From Wandonia haliotis (GTDB taxonomy: Bacteria > Bacteroidota > Bacteroidia > Flavobacteriales_D > Crocinitomicaceae): a stretch of DNA of 64,000 nt. Every line of letters begins with the position of its first letter. Within the stretch, counting starts at the first letter, position 1. Below the pieces are notes generated by a model that saw only the letters and a program-made list of their open reading frames with translations, had not been told where the DNA came from and searched no databases. The DNA lies in NCBI RefSeq assembly GCF_039523435.1, contig NZ_BAAAFH010000022.1, positions 558,001-622,000 of the forward strand, given 5' to 3'. The translations under genes and the position numbers were made by a program. Below are positions 1-8,528 of the stretch, one piece after another.

Positions 1-111
1 TTCTGAAACTCTTGTAATAACAGCCTTAGCCTCCTGATCTGAAGAACCCTGAGAAAAAGAATGAAATGACATCAGCACAAAACAGGCTGTAATAAGAAAG
101 TAGTTTTTCAT
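1..111 (-). CDS. N-terminal fragment of a secreted protein, possibly LolA-like
   Basis: Reading leftward from an ATG at 111, 37 codons stay open to the window edge, so the gene is cut off at its C-terminus. The product starts MKNYFLITACFVLMSF, a short Lys-containing N-region and hydrophobic core, with a likely signal peptidase I site after SFSQ. The following segment (DQEAKAVITRVSE) resembles the beginning of mature LolA-type lipoprotein carriers of Bacteroidota. That similarity is from memory and rests on about 15 residues. The secreted nature is well supported; the family is a guess. Confidence 0.5.
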   Translation of the reverse strand, partial: MKNYFLITACFVLMSFHSFSQGSSDQEAKAVITRVSE

Positions 112-205
112 AGTTCATTTGAAATAGATATTTCATAAACGTTATGAAACAGTAAAGGTTGCTTTATTATTTTATATTTTCAGATATCCTGTTAATTATT
201 AAACA

Positions 206-796
206 CTACTGGTCTTTTTTTCGAGCAGTAATAACTTTTTTAAAGATAAATACCGGTAGAAGAGCAGCCAGCAAACCAACTAATGTTCCAACAAACACAT
301 CTGAGGGATAATGAACTCCCAGATACATTCTGCTATAAATCACAAGGATATGCGCCAACAAAAGCCCAATAACAAGTTGTCTGTTTCTATTCAAAACCAA
401 AAGCGAGAATGCTATTAACATCCCAAAGTTGGCTGCATGTGATGACACAAAACCAAATTGCCCTCCCTTGTAGAAACTACCATCAGGAAATTTATGTAGG
501 TGTAAGTAGTGTTGCAAGTCAAGATTATGTGAAGGTCTGTACCGTTCAAATACATTCTTAAAAAGGTGTACACTGGTTTGATCAGCAATTACCACTCCAA
601 GTATTGCACAAACCAAAAACAGTGCTGCGCCCTTCCCTCCATACTGTCTATAGGCAAGATAAATAAGAAACAGGTACAGCGGGATCCATGTAAACTTTCC
701 GCTGATTATCCACATACATGTATCCAGAAACGGTGTATGCCCGCTATTAATAAATAATAGTAATTGTTGGTCAATATGTTCCAACCATTCTATCAT
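206..796 (-). CDS. PAP2-family membrane phosphatase
   Basis: This 196-residue multi-pass membrane protein carries all three phosphatidic-acid-phosphatase type 2 motifs: K80-x6-R87P88, SSHA at 118-121 (the PSGH motif with Ser replacing Pro and Ala replacing the second small residue, catalytic His kept) and S155R156-x5-H162-x3-D166. Such enzymes dephosphorylate lipid phosphates such as undecaprenyl pyrophosphate or phosphatidylglycerol phosphate on the outer face of the inner membrane. About five hydrophobic segments are visible. Its ATG overlaps the obg stop codon by one base (TAATG), suggesting translational coupling at the end of an hpt-adk-obg-PAP2 run. The exact lipid substrate cannot be told from sequence. 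Confidence 0.85.
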   Translation of the reverse strand: MIEWLEHIDQQLLLFINSGHTPFLDTCMWIISGKFTWIPLYLFLIYLAYRQYGGKGAALFLVCAILGVVIADQTSVHLFKNVFERYRPSHNLDLQHYLHLHKFPDGSFYKGGQFGFVSSHAANFGMLIAFSLLVLNRNRQLVIGLLLAHILVIYSRMYLGVHYPSDVFVGTLVGLLAALLPVFIFKKVITARKKDQ

Positions 797-1785
797 TATT
801 TATGAAGTTCCTGCCAGATACAATCTTTTAGCTCTTCCAATCCCTGTTGAGCAACTGAAGAAATAAAAACATGAGGAATATTCTCAGGGATATCCGACTT
901 CATTTGATCTTTCATGATGTCATCCAGCATATCTGCTTTAGAAATAGCAAGGATTCTTTGCTTATCCAGTAATTCCGGATTGTACATCCGCAGCTCATTT
1001 TCAAGAATCTCATACTCCTTCCGTATACTATCCGCATCAGCAGGGACAAGAAACAATAAAAGTGAATTACGCTCTATATGACGCAAAAACCGATGTCCTA
1101 ATCCTTTTCCTTCATGAGCACCTTCTATGATCCCCGGAATATCAGCCATAATAAATGACTGGTGTCCTCTATATGCTACGATTCCCAGATTAGGTGTCAA
1201 CGTCGTAAACGGATAGTCAGCAATTTCCGGCTTTGCAGCTGATAACACAGACAGTAAAGTACTTTTTCCGGCATTCGGAAAACCGACGAGACCTACATCG
1301 GCAAGTACTTTTAGCTCAAGAATAATCCATCCTTCCCTGTGATCCTCACCCGGTTGTGCATATTCAGGAGTACGGTTCGTAGATGTTTTGAAGTGATTAT
1401 TTCCTAATCCACCTCGTCCACCACGCATTACAATCTTCTCTTCTCCTTCTTCGGTAATCTCAAATAAGATTTCTCCCGTTTCACCATCCTTTGCAACAGT
1501 CCCCAAAGGAACATCCAAATAAACATCTTCCCCCTGGGAACCGGTTTTCAGGTTTCCTGATCCGGCATCACCATGACCTGCTTTAATATGTTTACGGTAC
1601 TTGAGATGCAACAAGGTCCACATTTGCTTGTTCCCTTTCAATATAACGTGCCCTCCACGTCCTCCATCTCCTCCGTCAGGCCCTCCTTTAGGGATGTATT
1701 TCTCCCGCCTCATGTGACGGGATCCCGCGCCTCCTTTACCGGATTTACAGTGAATCCTGACGTAATCTACGAAATTGGTTGCCAT
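796..1785 (-). CDS. obg: GTPase Obg/CgtA
   Basis: Ribosome-associated GTPase involved in 50S maturation and stress control. The 329-residue product has the glycine-rich Obg fold at the N-terminus (about 1-157, with many GGxGG turns), then a G domain: P-loop GFPNAGKST at 168-176, switch region TTLTPN at 194-199, DIPG at 215-218 and the G4 element SKAD at 282-285. The C-terminal OCT extension of some homologues is absent, so the protein ends with the G domain. It lies 12 bases after adk on the same strand and overlaps the next gene by one base. Confidence 0.96.
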   Translation of the reverse strand: MATNFVDYVRIHCKSGKGGAGSRHMRREKYIPKGGPDGGDGGRGGHVILKGNKQMWTLLHLKYRKHIKAGHGDAGSGNLKTGSQGEDVYLDVPLGTVAKDGETGEILFEITEEGEEKIVMRGGRGGLGNNHFKTSTNRTPEYAQPGEDHREGWIILELKVLADVGLVGFPNAGKSTLLSVLSAAKPEIADYPFTTLTPNLGIVAYRGHQSFIMADIPGIIEGAHEGKGLGHRFLRHIERNSLLLFLVPADADSIRKEYEILENELRMYNPELLDKQRILAISKADMLDDIMKDQMKSDIPENIPHVFISSVAQQGLEELKDCIWQELHK

Positions 1786-1797
1786 CTCTACTACCCT

Positions 1798-2376
1798 CTA
1801 TTTTGCAGCCTGATCTATTGCTGTGTACAAACGTTCTGAAATCTCATCAATGGAACCTACACCATCAACATTAACAAACTTATCCTGAGCCGCATAAAAA
1901 TCCGCAACAACCGCAGTCTGGTCGTTATACACTTTGATTCGATTCCTGATGATACTCTCATCCTGATCATCAGCGCGTCCACTATCTTTTCCTCTTAAAA
2001 GCAAGCGTTTAACCAACTCATCTTCCGGAACAGCAAGTGCCACCATCAAATGTACTTCTGTCGATTTTTCTTTCAAAAAGGCAGACAAAGCTTCGGCTTG
2101 TGCTGTAGTTCTTGGGAAACCATCAAAAATAAACCCTTGTGCTTCAGGGTATTTTTCGACTTCACTTTCCAACATACCGATCGTTACCTCATCTGGGACT
2201 AATTGCCCTTTATCTATGTAACTTTTGGCCAGGGTTCCCAATTCTGTTCCCCCTTTAATATTTGCTCTGAAAATATCTCCGGTCGATAAGTGAACCAATT
2301 TATATTTGTTTACCAGTCTTTCTGATTGTGTTCCTTTCCCTGCTCCCGGAGGGCCAAATAATACTATATTCAACAT
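1798..2376 (-). CDS. adk: Adenylate kinase
   Basis: Catalyses ATP + AMP to 2 ADP in the cytoplasm. The 192-residue protein opens with the P-loop GPPGAGKGTQ (8-17), has the AMP-binding DGFPRT signature near 84-89 and a short LID around RADDQDES. The LID is short and lacks the four-cysteine zinc site of long-form enzymes, so this is the short type. In many bacteria adk lies beside secY in the spc operon; here it is separate and follows hpt. A consensus -7 element (TAACTTTG, 2393-2400) begins on the hpt stop codon, so adk probably also has its own promoter. Confidence 0.96.
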   Translation of the reverse strand: MLNIVLFGPPGAGKGTQSERLVNKYKLVHLSTGDIFRANIKGGTELGTLAKSYIDKGQLVPDEVTIGMLESEVEKYPEAQGFIFDGFPRTTAQAEALSAFLKEKSTEVHLMVALAVPEDELVKRLLLRGKDSGRADDQDESIIRNRIKVYNDQTAVVADFYAAQDKFVNVDGVGSIDEISERLYTAIDQAAK

Positions 2377-2392
2377 ATATTTGTTATTTTCT

Positions 2393-2400
2393 CAAAGTTA
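2393..2400 (-). promoter_or_regulatory. -7 element of a probable adk promoter
   Basis: TAACTTTG on the minus strand matches the Bacteroidota -7 consensus TAnnTTTG exactly and ends 16 bases before the adk ATG. Its TAA is the stop codon of hpt. No well-spaced TTG -33 element was found, so this is sequence-match evidence only. Confidence 0.5.
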
Positions 2401-2931
2401 ATCATTTATAACGTACAACTCAGGAAGCTCTCTCCCCAAATTGTTGTAATCCAGTCCATATCCAACCACAAAATCATTCGGAATTTCCAGTCCCGTATAA
2501 TCCGGTTTTTGACTTCCCCGGAAAGCGTCCGGTTTGAATAATAAAGTGGCAACCTCAACAGAAGCAGGCCCCATTGCAGCTAATTCCTTCCGCAATACAT
2601 CTACTGTCAATCCTGTATCTACAATATCTTCTACAAGAATAACATGTCTGTCTTTAAGCTCTGCTGAAATCCCTATCAGACGTGATAAATTGCCCGAAGA
2701 GGCAGTTCCTTCATAAGAGGATACTTTTACAAAGTGGATCTCCGGTCCGCAAGTTAGTGTTTTGACCAAATCAGAACAGAACATGAAAGCGCCATTCAAA
2801 ACTCCAAGTACAATCGGTTGTTTTCCATTATACTTTTCATTTAAAGCCTCAGAAACACGCGAGACAGCCCAAGCTATCTCTTCTGCAGAAAGATAAGGTC
2901 TGAATTTTTTATCACCTAATTGAATAATCAA
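2398..2931 (-). CDS. hpt: Hypoxanthine phosphoribosyltransferase
   Basis: Purine salvage enzyme joining hypoxanthine or guanine to PRPP. The PRPP-binding loop VEDIVDTG is at about residues 100-107 and the family elements LGVLNGAFMF and FVVGYGLDY are present. The frame is open to an ATG at 2967, but I prefer the TTG at 2931. It gives 177 residues starting MIIQLGDKKF, the usual N-terminus and length for this family, and the upstream stretch contains a perfect -7 promoter element (2950-2957) that would otherwise lie inside the coding region. The gene leads the hpt-adk-obg-PAP2 run. Confidence 0.92.
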   Translation of the reverse strand: MIIQLGDKKFRPYLSAEEIAWAVSRVSEALNEKYNGKQPIVLGVLNGAFMFCSDLVKTLTCGPEIHFVKVSSYEGTASSGNLSRLIGISAELKDRHVILVEDIVDTGLTVDVLRKELAAMGPASVEVATLLFKPDAFRGSQKPDYTGLEIPNDFVVGYGLDYNNLGRELPELYVIND

Positions 2932-2949
2932 AACCTGAAATTTTAGCCA

Positions 2950-2957
2950 CAAATGTA
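2950..2957 (-). promoter_or_regulatory. -7 element of hpt promoter
   Basis: TACATTTG on the minus strand matches TAnnTTTG. It sits 18 bases upstream of the preferred TTG start of hpt and within the longer ORF that starts at 2967, which argues against that longer start. Confidence 0.55.
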
Positions 2958-3043
2958 CGATTTTCAATGGTAAGAAAGTACGCTTCTGTTAATTTAGAAG
3001 GATTTTCGAACGATCTACTCTCCGGAAAGGATGTTATTCATTT

Positions 3044-4678
3044 TTATTCTTCTCTTCCTCCATACGGAGTTTTTGTCCCGAATTTTCTCAGGTAACGGAC
3101 AACGGTAAGAATCATGATTAACATAGTAACAAACCAGGAAACACGTCCCAAAATATCACCATACGTTGCGTAAATGGTTTGTTCAGCATTCAGATTCAAT
3201 GTCTGTCTCAGAGCAATTTGTTCATCCCACCCGGATTTTTGTATCACATCTCCTCGCTGGTTGATAAACCCGGAAATTCCTGTATTGGCACTTCTGGCAA
3301 CAGATCTTCTTGTTTCTATAGCCCTCAATCGTGAAAAATCAAAATGTTGTTTATAGCCCGGAGTGTCTTTCCACCACCCATCATTTGTTATTACAAACAA
3401 GATCTCTGCTCCTTCATTCACAAACTGTGATACAAAATCTCCATAAACCGATTCATAACATACCAAAGAAGCAAATTCAACCCCTTTTCCTTCTAATGTT
3501 ACTGCTTTTTCTTCCACCCCCAAACTTCCACTGGCACCACCTAAATCCAGGGCAAAATTTTCAAGAAACGGAAACATGGATGCAAAAGGAATTTTCTCAA
3601 CCCCCAACACCAGCTTAGATTTATGTACAAACCGAAGCGGATGATTTCTCCCCATGTGGACAGAAGTATTGTACGACTCATAAAATCTACCGTCTTTCAT
3701 CAAGCGGGAAACGTATGAATTTTTAGTATCAAAGATCCGTACGGTAGAGGCACCTATTAACAAATCAGGACCATTCCAGGATTGCAATACACTATCCAGA
3801 TATTCGTATATAATGGTTCTCGAAAAAGTAGCCTCGTCCAGTTCAAAAGGTATCGCTGTCTCAGGGGCCAAAACAAAATCAACTGAACTATCTATTACTT
3901 TGTTCGCACTGATTGTTATTCGATCCAATTGTTCCTGCCAACTTAGCATTTGCGGACCAAATTTCTCTACATAAGGATCAATATTCGGTTGAGTAACCAC
4001 TATGTCCACTGGATTCTTTTTCTCATCATACGTAACATATCGGATGATGGAACCAACAATCGGAAGTAAAACAACCAGCGAAATTAATCCTCCCATCCTT
4101 TTTAAACCGCTCCACTCCTGTCTATGTACATACCTGTTACGAAGCAATTTATAGATCAAAAGATTAACAACCAACACCCATAATGTTCCCCCGGTAACAC
4201 CTGTCCACTCGTACCACTGTACAAGAATCGGTGCATTGGCAAAAACATTTCCAAAACTTAACCAGGGCCAGGATAATTCCCAGTTAAAATGCTGGTATTC
4301 AAAAGCCATCCAAATAAATACAAAAGCAAGATATCCCTGATTTCTTCCTATATTTTTTTTGGCAAAATGAAATACCCAAAAGGCCAATGCCATCAGTAAG
4401 GAGTTTGCTAAAACAGCCATTATCGCTCCAATCGGATCAGCAAAATAAATCCACCAGGTTGTCAATAGATTATATACGAAAAATGCCAAATAACCTAGCC
4501 CCAGCATGCTCCAACCACTGCGTTTCTTTTCTGATAATCGATCTTCAGCAAGAAGAAGAGGGATCAATGCCACCAAAGCTACCAGATTCATTCCCCCGAT
4601 ATGTGGAAACGAAAGTGCCAGAAGCAGTCCGCTAAGAATTGCCAACCGAAAGTTTGAGGAAATTATTTTCGTTATCAT
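3044..4678 (-). CDS. lnt: Apolipoprotein N-acyltransferase
   Basis: Inner-membrane enzyme that adds the third acyl chain to lipoproteins after signal peptidase II. Several N-terminal membrane segments precede a nitrilase-fold domain with catalytic residues E273 (in APETAIPF), K355 (in HKSKLV) and C407 (in LVCYES), followed by a final membrane helix. The chosen ATG (4678) gives 544 residues starting MITKIISSNF. An in-frame ATG nine codons upstream is rejected because it overlaps the -7 promoter element at 4683-4690. The several lipoproteins in this window are the kind of substrate it acts on. Confidence 0.93.
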   Translation of the reverse strand: MITKIISSNFRLAILSGLLLALSFPHIGGMNLVALVALIPLLLAEDRLSEKKRSGWSMLGLGYLAFFVYNLLTTWWIYFADPIGAIMAVLANSLLMALAFWVFHFAKKNIGRNQGYLAFVFIWMAFEYQHFNWELSWPWLSFGNVFANAPILVQWYEWTGVTGGTLWVLVVNLLIYKLLRNRYVHRQEWSGLKRMGGLISLVVLLPIVGSIIRYVTYDEKKNPVDIVVTQPNIDPYVEKFGPQMLSWQEQLDRITISANKVIDSSVDFVLAPETAIPFELDEATFSRTIIYEYLDSVLQSWNGPDLLIGASTVRIFDTKNSYVSRLMKDGRFYESYNTSVHMGRNHPLRFVHKSKLVLGVEKIPFASMFPFLENFALDLGGASGSLGVEEKAVTLEGKGVEFASLVCYESVYGDFVSQFVNEGAEILFVITNDGWWKDTPGYKQHFDFSRLRAIETRRSVARSANTGISGFINQRGDVIQKSGWDEQIALRQTLNLNAEQTIYATYGDILGRVSWFVTMLIMILTVVRYLRKFGTKTPYGGREE

Positions 4679-4682
4679 GTAG

Positions 4683-4690
4683 CAAATGTA
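4683..4690 (-). promoter_or_regulatory. -7 element of lnt promoter, almost leaderless
   Basis: TACATTTG (minus strand) is a perfect TAnnTTTG match ending four bases before the lnt ATG. The transcript would start at or next to the start codon. Confidence 0.55.
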
Positions 4691-4780
4691 AGGAAAGCCA
4701 CACAATAAACCCTTACTTTATCATGAAGTGATCATAAACTCATTTACAGGCTATTTTTGATAACCATCATTTTTTAGGGG

Positions 4781-5992
4781 TTACAGTTCCTGAACAAGAG
4801 GAAGCAATCGTTCGGTCGTTACATGCTCCATAATCACAATCTTATACCAATTCGGAGAATGATGATTGTCCGGAACCAGACCAAATCGCTGTGCTGTATC
4901 AGGTTTTACGTACCCAGCGCGAATTGTAACAATATTGCTGTATGGATTTCTGTAATATATAATCCCCATATCATCTAATTTTTTGCACAACCAGTCCGTA
5001 CGGTTTTGTAAGATTAAAATCTTTTCATTATATCCAAACGGACCATACGTCATCAGAATCATCCAGATGGCTACAGCATTAGCTCCGGATCGGCTTCCTA
5101 TCAATGTATAATCCTCTCCTTCCACATAACTGGCTTCTTTTGTATTCGTAAATTGAATCAAGCCTTTGCGACAAATGAATATTCCTGTACCATAAGGAGC
5201 CTGCAGCATTTTATGAGCATCCAATGTAACGGATGATACTTTTGGGTTTGAAAATGACAATTTCGTATCCTTATTGGTAAACGGATAATAAAATCCCCCA
5301 TACGCCCCATCTACATGCAACTTATATGGCTCCTTCATTTCATCCAGCACCTCTGTGTAAGTATCTACAGAATCTACACTTCCAAACATGGTTGTCATCA
5401 TATTTGCAACGACAATGAAGTGCGTTACTCCTTTTGATTTGAGACGCTCAACTGCCAACCTAACAGATACTGCTGAAATACTTCTGTCGTCTTCCTGCAC
5501 TTCTACTTTTTCAATCTGAATAGAGAATACGTTAGCAGCTTTGTCCATCGAATAATGGCTATCTGTACTACAAATTATCCCTATATTCTCATTGGCTACT
5601 CCTGACTTTTGTTTAAAATAATTCCGGTAAATCCAGATTGCCTGCATATTTGCTTCTGTACCACCAGAAGCCACGTAACCATCCGAAGTATTTGATTCTG
5701 CTTTCAGAATATCAACAGCACAAACCTCTATTAATTCTTTTTCAATTTCCTGAGTCCCCTTAAAAAAGCTCTCTGACTTCCCTAATGTGTGGCACCCGAT
5801 ATGATTTGGATTTCGCACCAGGGTTGAAATAAAGGGGGCCTCTTTCAGGAAGGAAGCTCCCTGATAAAAAACCTGACTATCAAGATGGGATGCCGGAACG
5901 CCTAAAACAGATTGTTCATAATAGTTTACTGTGTTTTCCAGTGCTCCAAACACTCTGTTCTTTATTTCATCTGATGTCAATTTTCTCCACAT
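4781..5992 (-). CDS. PLP-dependent group II amino acid decarboxylase
   Basis: 403-residue fold-type I PLP enzyme of the glutamate/tyrosine/histidine decarboxylase superfamily. Visible landmarks are the cofactor-phosphate loop GGTEANMQA (110-118), the PLP-stacking histidine H146 in STDSHYS, the aspartate D228 in HVDGAYGG and the Schiff-base lysine K261 in TLDAHKML. The length is that of the compact group II subfamily. Substrate (aspartate, tyrosine, glutamate or another) cannot be assigned from motifs alone. It stands alone, with a near-consensus -7 element just upstream. Confidence 0.85.
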   Translation of the reverse strand: MWRKLTSDEIKNRVFGALENTVNYYEQSVLGVPASHLDSQVFYQGASFLKEAPFISTLVRNPNHIGCHTLGKSESFFKGTQEIEKELIEVCAVDILKAESNTSDGYVASGGTEANMQAIWIYRNYFKQKSGVANENIGIICSTDSHYSMDKAANVFSIQIEKVEVQEDDRSISAVSVRLAVERLKSKGVTHFIVVANMMTTMFGSVDSVDTYTEVLDEMKEPYKLHVDGAYGGFYYPFTNKDTKLSFSNPKVSSVTLDAHKMLQAPYGTGIFICRKGLIQFTNTKEASYVEGEDYTLIGSRSGANAVAIWMILMTYGPFGYNEKILILQNRTDWLCKKLDDMGIIYYRNPYSNIVTIRAGYVKPDTAQRFGLVPDNHHSPNWYKIVIMEHVTTERLLPLVQEL

Positions 5993-6008
5993 AATTTAAT
6001 TTTTCAGG

Positions 6009-6016
6009 CAAAGTTG
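6009..6016 (-). promoter_or_regulatory. Near-consensus -7 element upstream of the PLP decarboxylase
   Basis: CAACTTTG on the minus strand differs from TAnnTTTG only at the first base and lies 17 bases before the ATG at 5992. Confidence 0.3.
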
Positions 6017-6080
6017 GCGTTTTTACCGGGAGAAAAAATGTGTTTTATCAGTTTTCTCATTAAATACATGTCAGTTATTA

Positions 6081-6803
6081 TCAACCTGATTTTTTACCTC
6101 TTATACCTGAAGCGCACCCAAAGAAGTACTCAACATATTCAACTTCCAGTCCGCTTTCTTTGAAAATACGAAGTACCTGCTCTGCATTTCCGAATTTCTC
6201 CGTATAAACTCCCAACATCTTATATTCATCGGAATTATTCAACAGCCATTTTCCGATAAAGGGAATAATCCGCTTCAGATACACCATGTAAAAAAACCGT
6301 AATCCCCTTGTCCTGGGTACGGACACATCAATAAAGGAAAACTCACCCTCTTCCTTAAGGATACGTTTCACTTCACTTGCTAAATCTCGCAGTTGTTTTT
6401 CTGAGAATGTTTTCAAACCAAATCCGGAAATTACATGTGAGGCAGAATTGTCAGGAATACTGTTCTCAAAAAGATTCTCTCTTAGTAAGCGAATATTCTT
6501 CTCATTAAATTGCTTTTTATTCCTTTCCGCTAACCTTATCATTCCCTCAGAGAAATCGAGTCCGACAATTTTTGTCTCATGGGGTGCTGTTTTATAGATA
6601 TACTTCCAACACTCACCCATCCCACACATTAAATCAACTACAACGCCTGCATTAGATAAATCAATCTCTTTTAAAAATTGTCTTCTCCAGCGATTACTAA
6701 AACCAAACGACGTTATCGTGTTCATTCCTGAATACGTCTTACTCATCTTATCAAACAGATCTTGTACAAAAACCGTCTCGTATATATCATCCGGAACAAT
6801 CAT
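6081..6803 (-). CDS. Class I SAM-dependent methyltransferase, UbiE-like
   Basis: 240 residues with the SAM-binding motif I VVVDLMCGMGE at 54-64, an acidic motif II in GLDFSEGM and the later LKEEGEFSFIDVSVP strand. The arrangement, including an aromatic stretch FFYMVYLKRIIPFIG near 175-190, resembles UbiE/COQ5 quinone C-methyltransferases. Canonical UbiE motifs are only partly kept, so it may act on a quinone precursor or on another small molecule. It is transcribed away from the lipoprotein gene at 6916. A consensus TACTTTTG element on the minus strand at 6904-6911 could be its promoter, with a leader of about 95 bases. Confidence 0.75.
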   Translation of the reverse strand: MIVPDDIYETVFVQDLFDKMSKTYSGMNTITSFGFSNRWRRQFLKEIDLSNAGVVVDLMCGMGECWKYIYKTAPHETKIVGLDFSEGMIRLAERNKKQFNEKNIRLLRENLFENSIPDNSASHVISGFGLKTFSEKQLRDLASEVKRILKEEGEFSFIDVSVPRTRGLRFFYMVYLKRIIPFIGKWLLNNSDEYKMLGVYTEKFGNAEQVLRIFKESGLEVEYVEYFFGCASGIRGKKSG

Positions 6804-6915
6804 ATTTGTTTTTTCTCTACAAGAGTAGAAAAATTCCTTTCTAAAAACTAAAAAAATGTTTTTTGATCTATTTACATTTTGGCAAAGATGTTGTTGAAGA
6901 AAACAAAAGTAATCT

Positions 6916-7812
6916 ATGAATCAAACACCTATTATTTTGCTATCCTTTCTGTTCTTTATCAGTTCCTGTCTATCCGAAAAAGAGCCAGCGAATTGTTCCT
7001 CACGACAACAGAACATAAGCTTAGAGCAGCAATTAACCGGTGTTGGAAAGATCGGGCTTCATCCTGATTCTTTAGGAGAAGTATTTTACTACTTCCCTAT
7101 TCCTGAAAGCGAAGAAAATTCTCACTCATTTTTTGCAAGAAGAATACACCCTCTGCTTTCTGGTGATACATTACTGTTTTCTTCACTATTTTTATTCAAA
7201 CTCATGCCTGATAGCTCCCAAACCATCCAACAAGATACAGTAGCCTACAGAATAAAACGATTGTCCTCTCATCTTTTTCAACTAGAAAAGGTTTCGACGT
7301 CAGATGTATTTCCCGCACGATTATACTTTCAACATTACACCAATCAACTTCCTGAATCCTTTCTCTATTTTCGATTAGACATTACTTTCAGAAGGAAAAA
7401 GATAGATATTGAACTTACCGATACCAATTTTATCAAAATTCTTACCTCTTCTAATAGGGACTCTTCGCTAATCATTACAATAGGCTTACATGACAAACTA
7501 TTTATTCATCAATATATCAATGCGTTGATTGATGTACGAAACAGTGCTACTGAATCAGGGATTATCTGTACACATGGGGATCGAGAGAGCCAAACCCTCG
7601 TATATCAGGATACAATTTTCGAATATAATCATTTACAATTTCTGAAATTATCCAGTTCTGTCTTACGTGATTATTTCTTCTACTCTATCCCTGATCATAA
7701 GTCAGTTCCGCTTCGTTCAAAAGATCCATCGTATTCTACCCGATTTACTCCTTACCGGAATCTTCCTCAGGGAAATGCATTATCCATTGAATCACCTCCT
7801 CCCCCTGATTAA
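6916..7812 (+). CDS. Putative lipoprotein, function unknown
   Basis: 298 residues. The N-terminus MNQTPIILLSFLFFISSC is a type II signal peptide with a lipobox (ISSC), so the mature protein should be lipidated at C18. The rest is a polar, beta-strand-rich sequence without a domain I recognise. The last ~30 residues are Pro- and Ser-rich and end in PPPPD. The next gene starts 65 bases downstream on the same strand. Confidence 0.7.
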   Translation: MNQTPIILLSFLFFISSCLSEKEPANCSSRQQNISLEQQLTGVGKIGLHPDSLGEVFYYFPIPESEENSHSFFARRIHPLLSGDTLLFSSLFLFKLMPDSSQTIQQDTVAYRIKRLSSHLFQLEKVSTSDVFPARLYFQHYTNQLPESFLYFRLDITFRRKKIDIELTDTNFIKILTSSNRDSSLIITIGLHDKLFIHQYINALIDVRNSATESGIICTHGDRESQTLVYQDTIFEYNHLQFLKLSSSVLRDYFFYSIPDHKSVPLRSKDPSYSTRFTPYRNLPQGNALSIESPPPPD

Positions 7813-7877
7813 AAAACCACACCTTATTCATCACTTTTTCCTATTTTAGATGTTTAGTTCGATAGACTTTTATTTTT

Positions 7878-8498
7878 ATGGTACTACACTATTTTTCTAT
7901 TTGTCTTTTCTTCATGCTGGGTACTTCTATTTCAGTAAGTAGTCAGGAAAGTTGGTCACAGGAAAAAACGATTGATAATATTCGTGCTTATTCCCGCATG
8001 AAAAGTGGAAAAGATTATTATGAATACAGAACTGTGTTTACCGTTAAGTCTTCTTTCCGGGGAGCAGTCGATCTCGTCTTTGACATTGCAAACTTTAAAA
8101 ACTGGCTTCCCAACTGTGTTGAATCAAAAGTAATTCGCAAAGTCAGCGGCACTGTATTACTCGGCTATACAGTAACCGAAGCTCCCTGGCCGGCTTCTGA
8201 CAGAGACGCTGCCTTCATTGTAACAAAACGCAAAGAAAAAGAGAATTGTTATTCGATTACAATGGAAGGAAAAGCTAACGACTACCCTTTACAAAAGGGG
8301 AAAGTACGTGTTCATGACTATCATGCTGTCTGGAAAATCACAGAATTAGCTCCGGATAATCTGGAAATAGAATATATCGCTTCTTTCAACCCGGGAAAGG
8401 GTGCCCCCAATTGGATGATCAAAAATTCGGTTATCGAAGCCCGGATTAAATCTTCTCAAAATTTGATAAAGGAGCTAAAAAAGAGAGAAGATTCGTAA
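7878..8498 (+). CDS. Secreted START/SRPBCC-type lipid-binding domain protein
   Basis: 206 residues: a signal peptide (about 1-22, ending SVSSQ) followed by one START-like domain. Family-like elements are the VFDIANFKNWLP helix-strand near 68-79, APWPASDRDAAF near 108-119 and the C-terminal helix SSQNLIKELKKR. START-like folds form a hydrophobic cavity for lipids or polyketides; this group is exported, so it would act in the periplasm. Ligand unknown. Likely co-transcribed with the GNAT gene 31 bases downstream. Confidence 0.75.
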   Translation: MVLHYFSICLFFMLGTSISVSSQESWSQEKTIDNIRAYSRMKSGKDYYEYRTVFTVKSSFRGAVDLVFDIANFKNWLPNCVESKVIRKVSGTVLLGYTVTEAPWPASDRDAAFIVTKRKEKENCYSITMEGKANDYPLQKGKVRVHDYHAVWKITELAPDNLEIEYIASFNPGKGAPNWMIKNSVIEARIKSSQNLIKELKKREDS

Positions 8499-8528
8499 AT
8501 AAACTTACCTATCCATCAAAGACAAACA

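Noticed and set aside
4706..4780. Imperfect palindrome TTTATCATGAAGTGATCATAAA between lnt and the decarboxylase
   Set aside because: Two mismatches in ten-base arms and no T-run; not distinct from AT-rich background.
6081..6803. Assignment of the methyltransferase as ubiE/menG
   Set aside because: Only motif I and general layout are kept; the UbiE signature sequences are incomplete, so I left it as UbiE-like without a symbol.
6879..7067. A 62-codon plus-strand frame before and across the start of the lipoprotein at 6916
   Set aside because: Overlaps most of the lipoprotein N-terminus in another frame, no signal or motif, while the lipoprotein has a clear lipobox.
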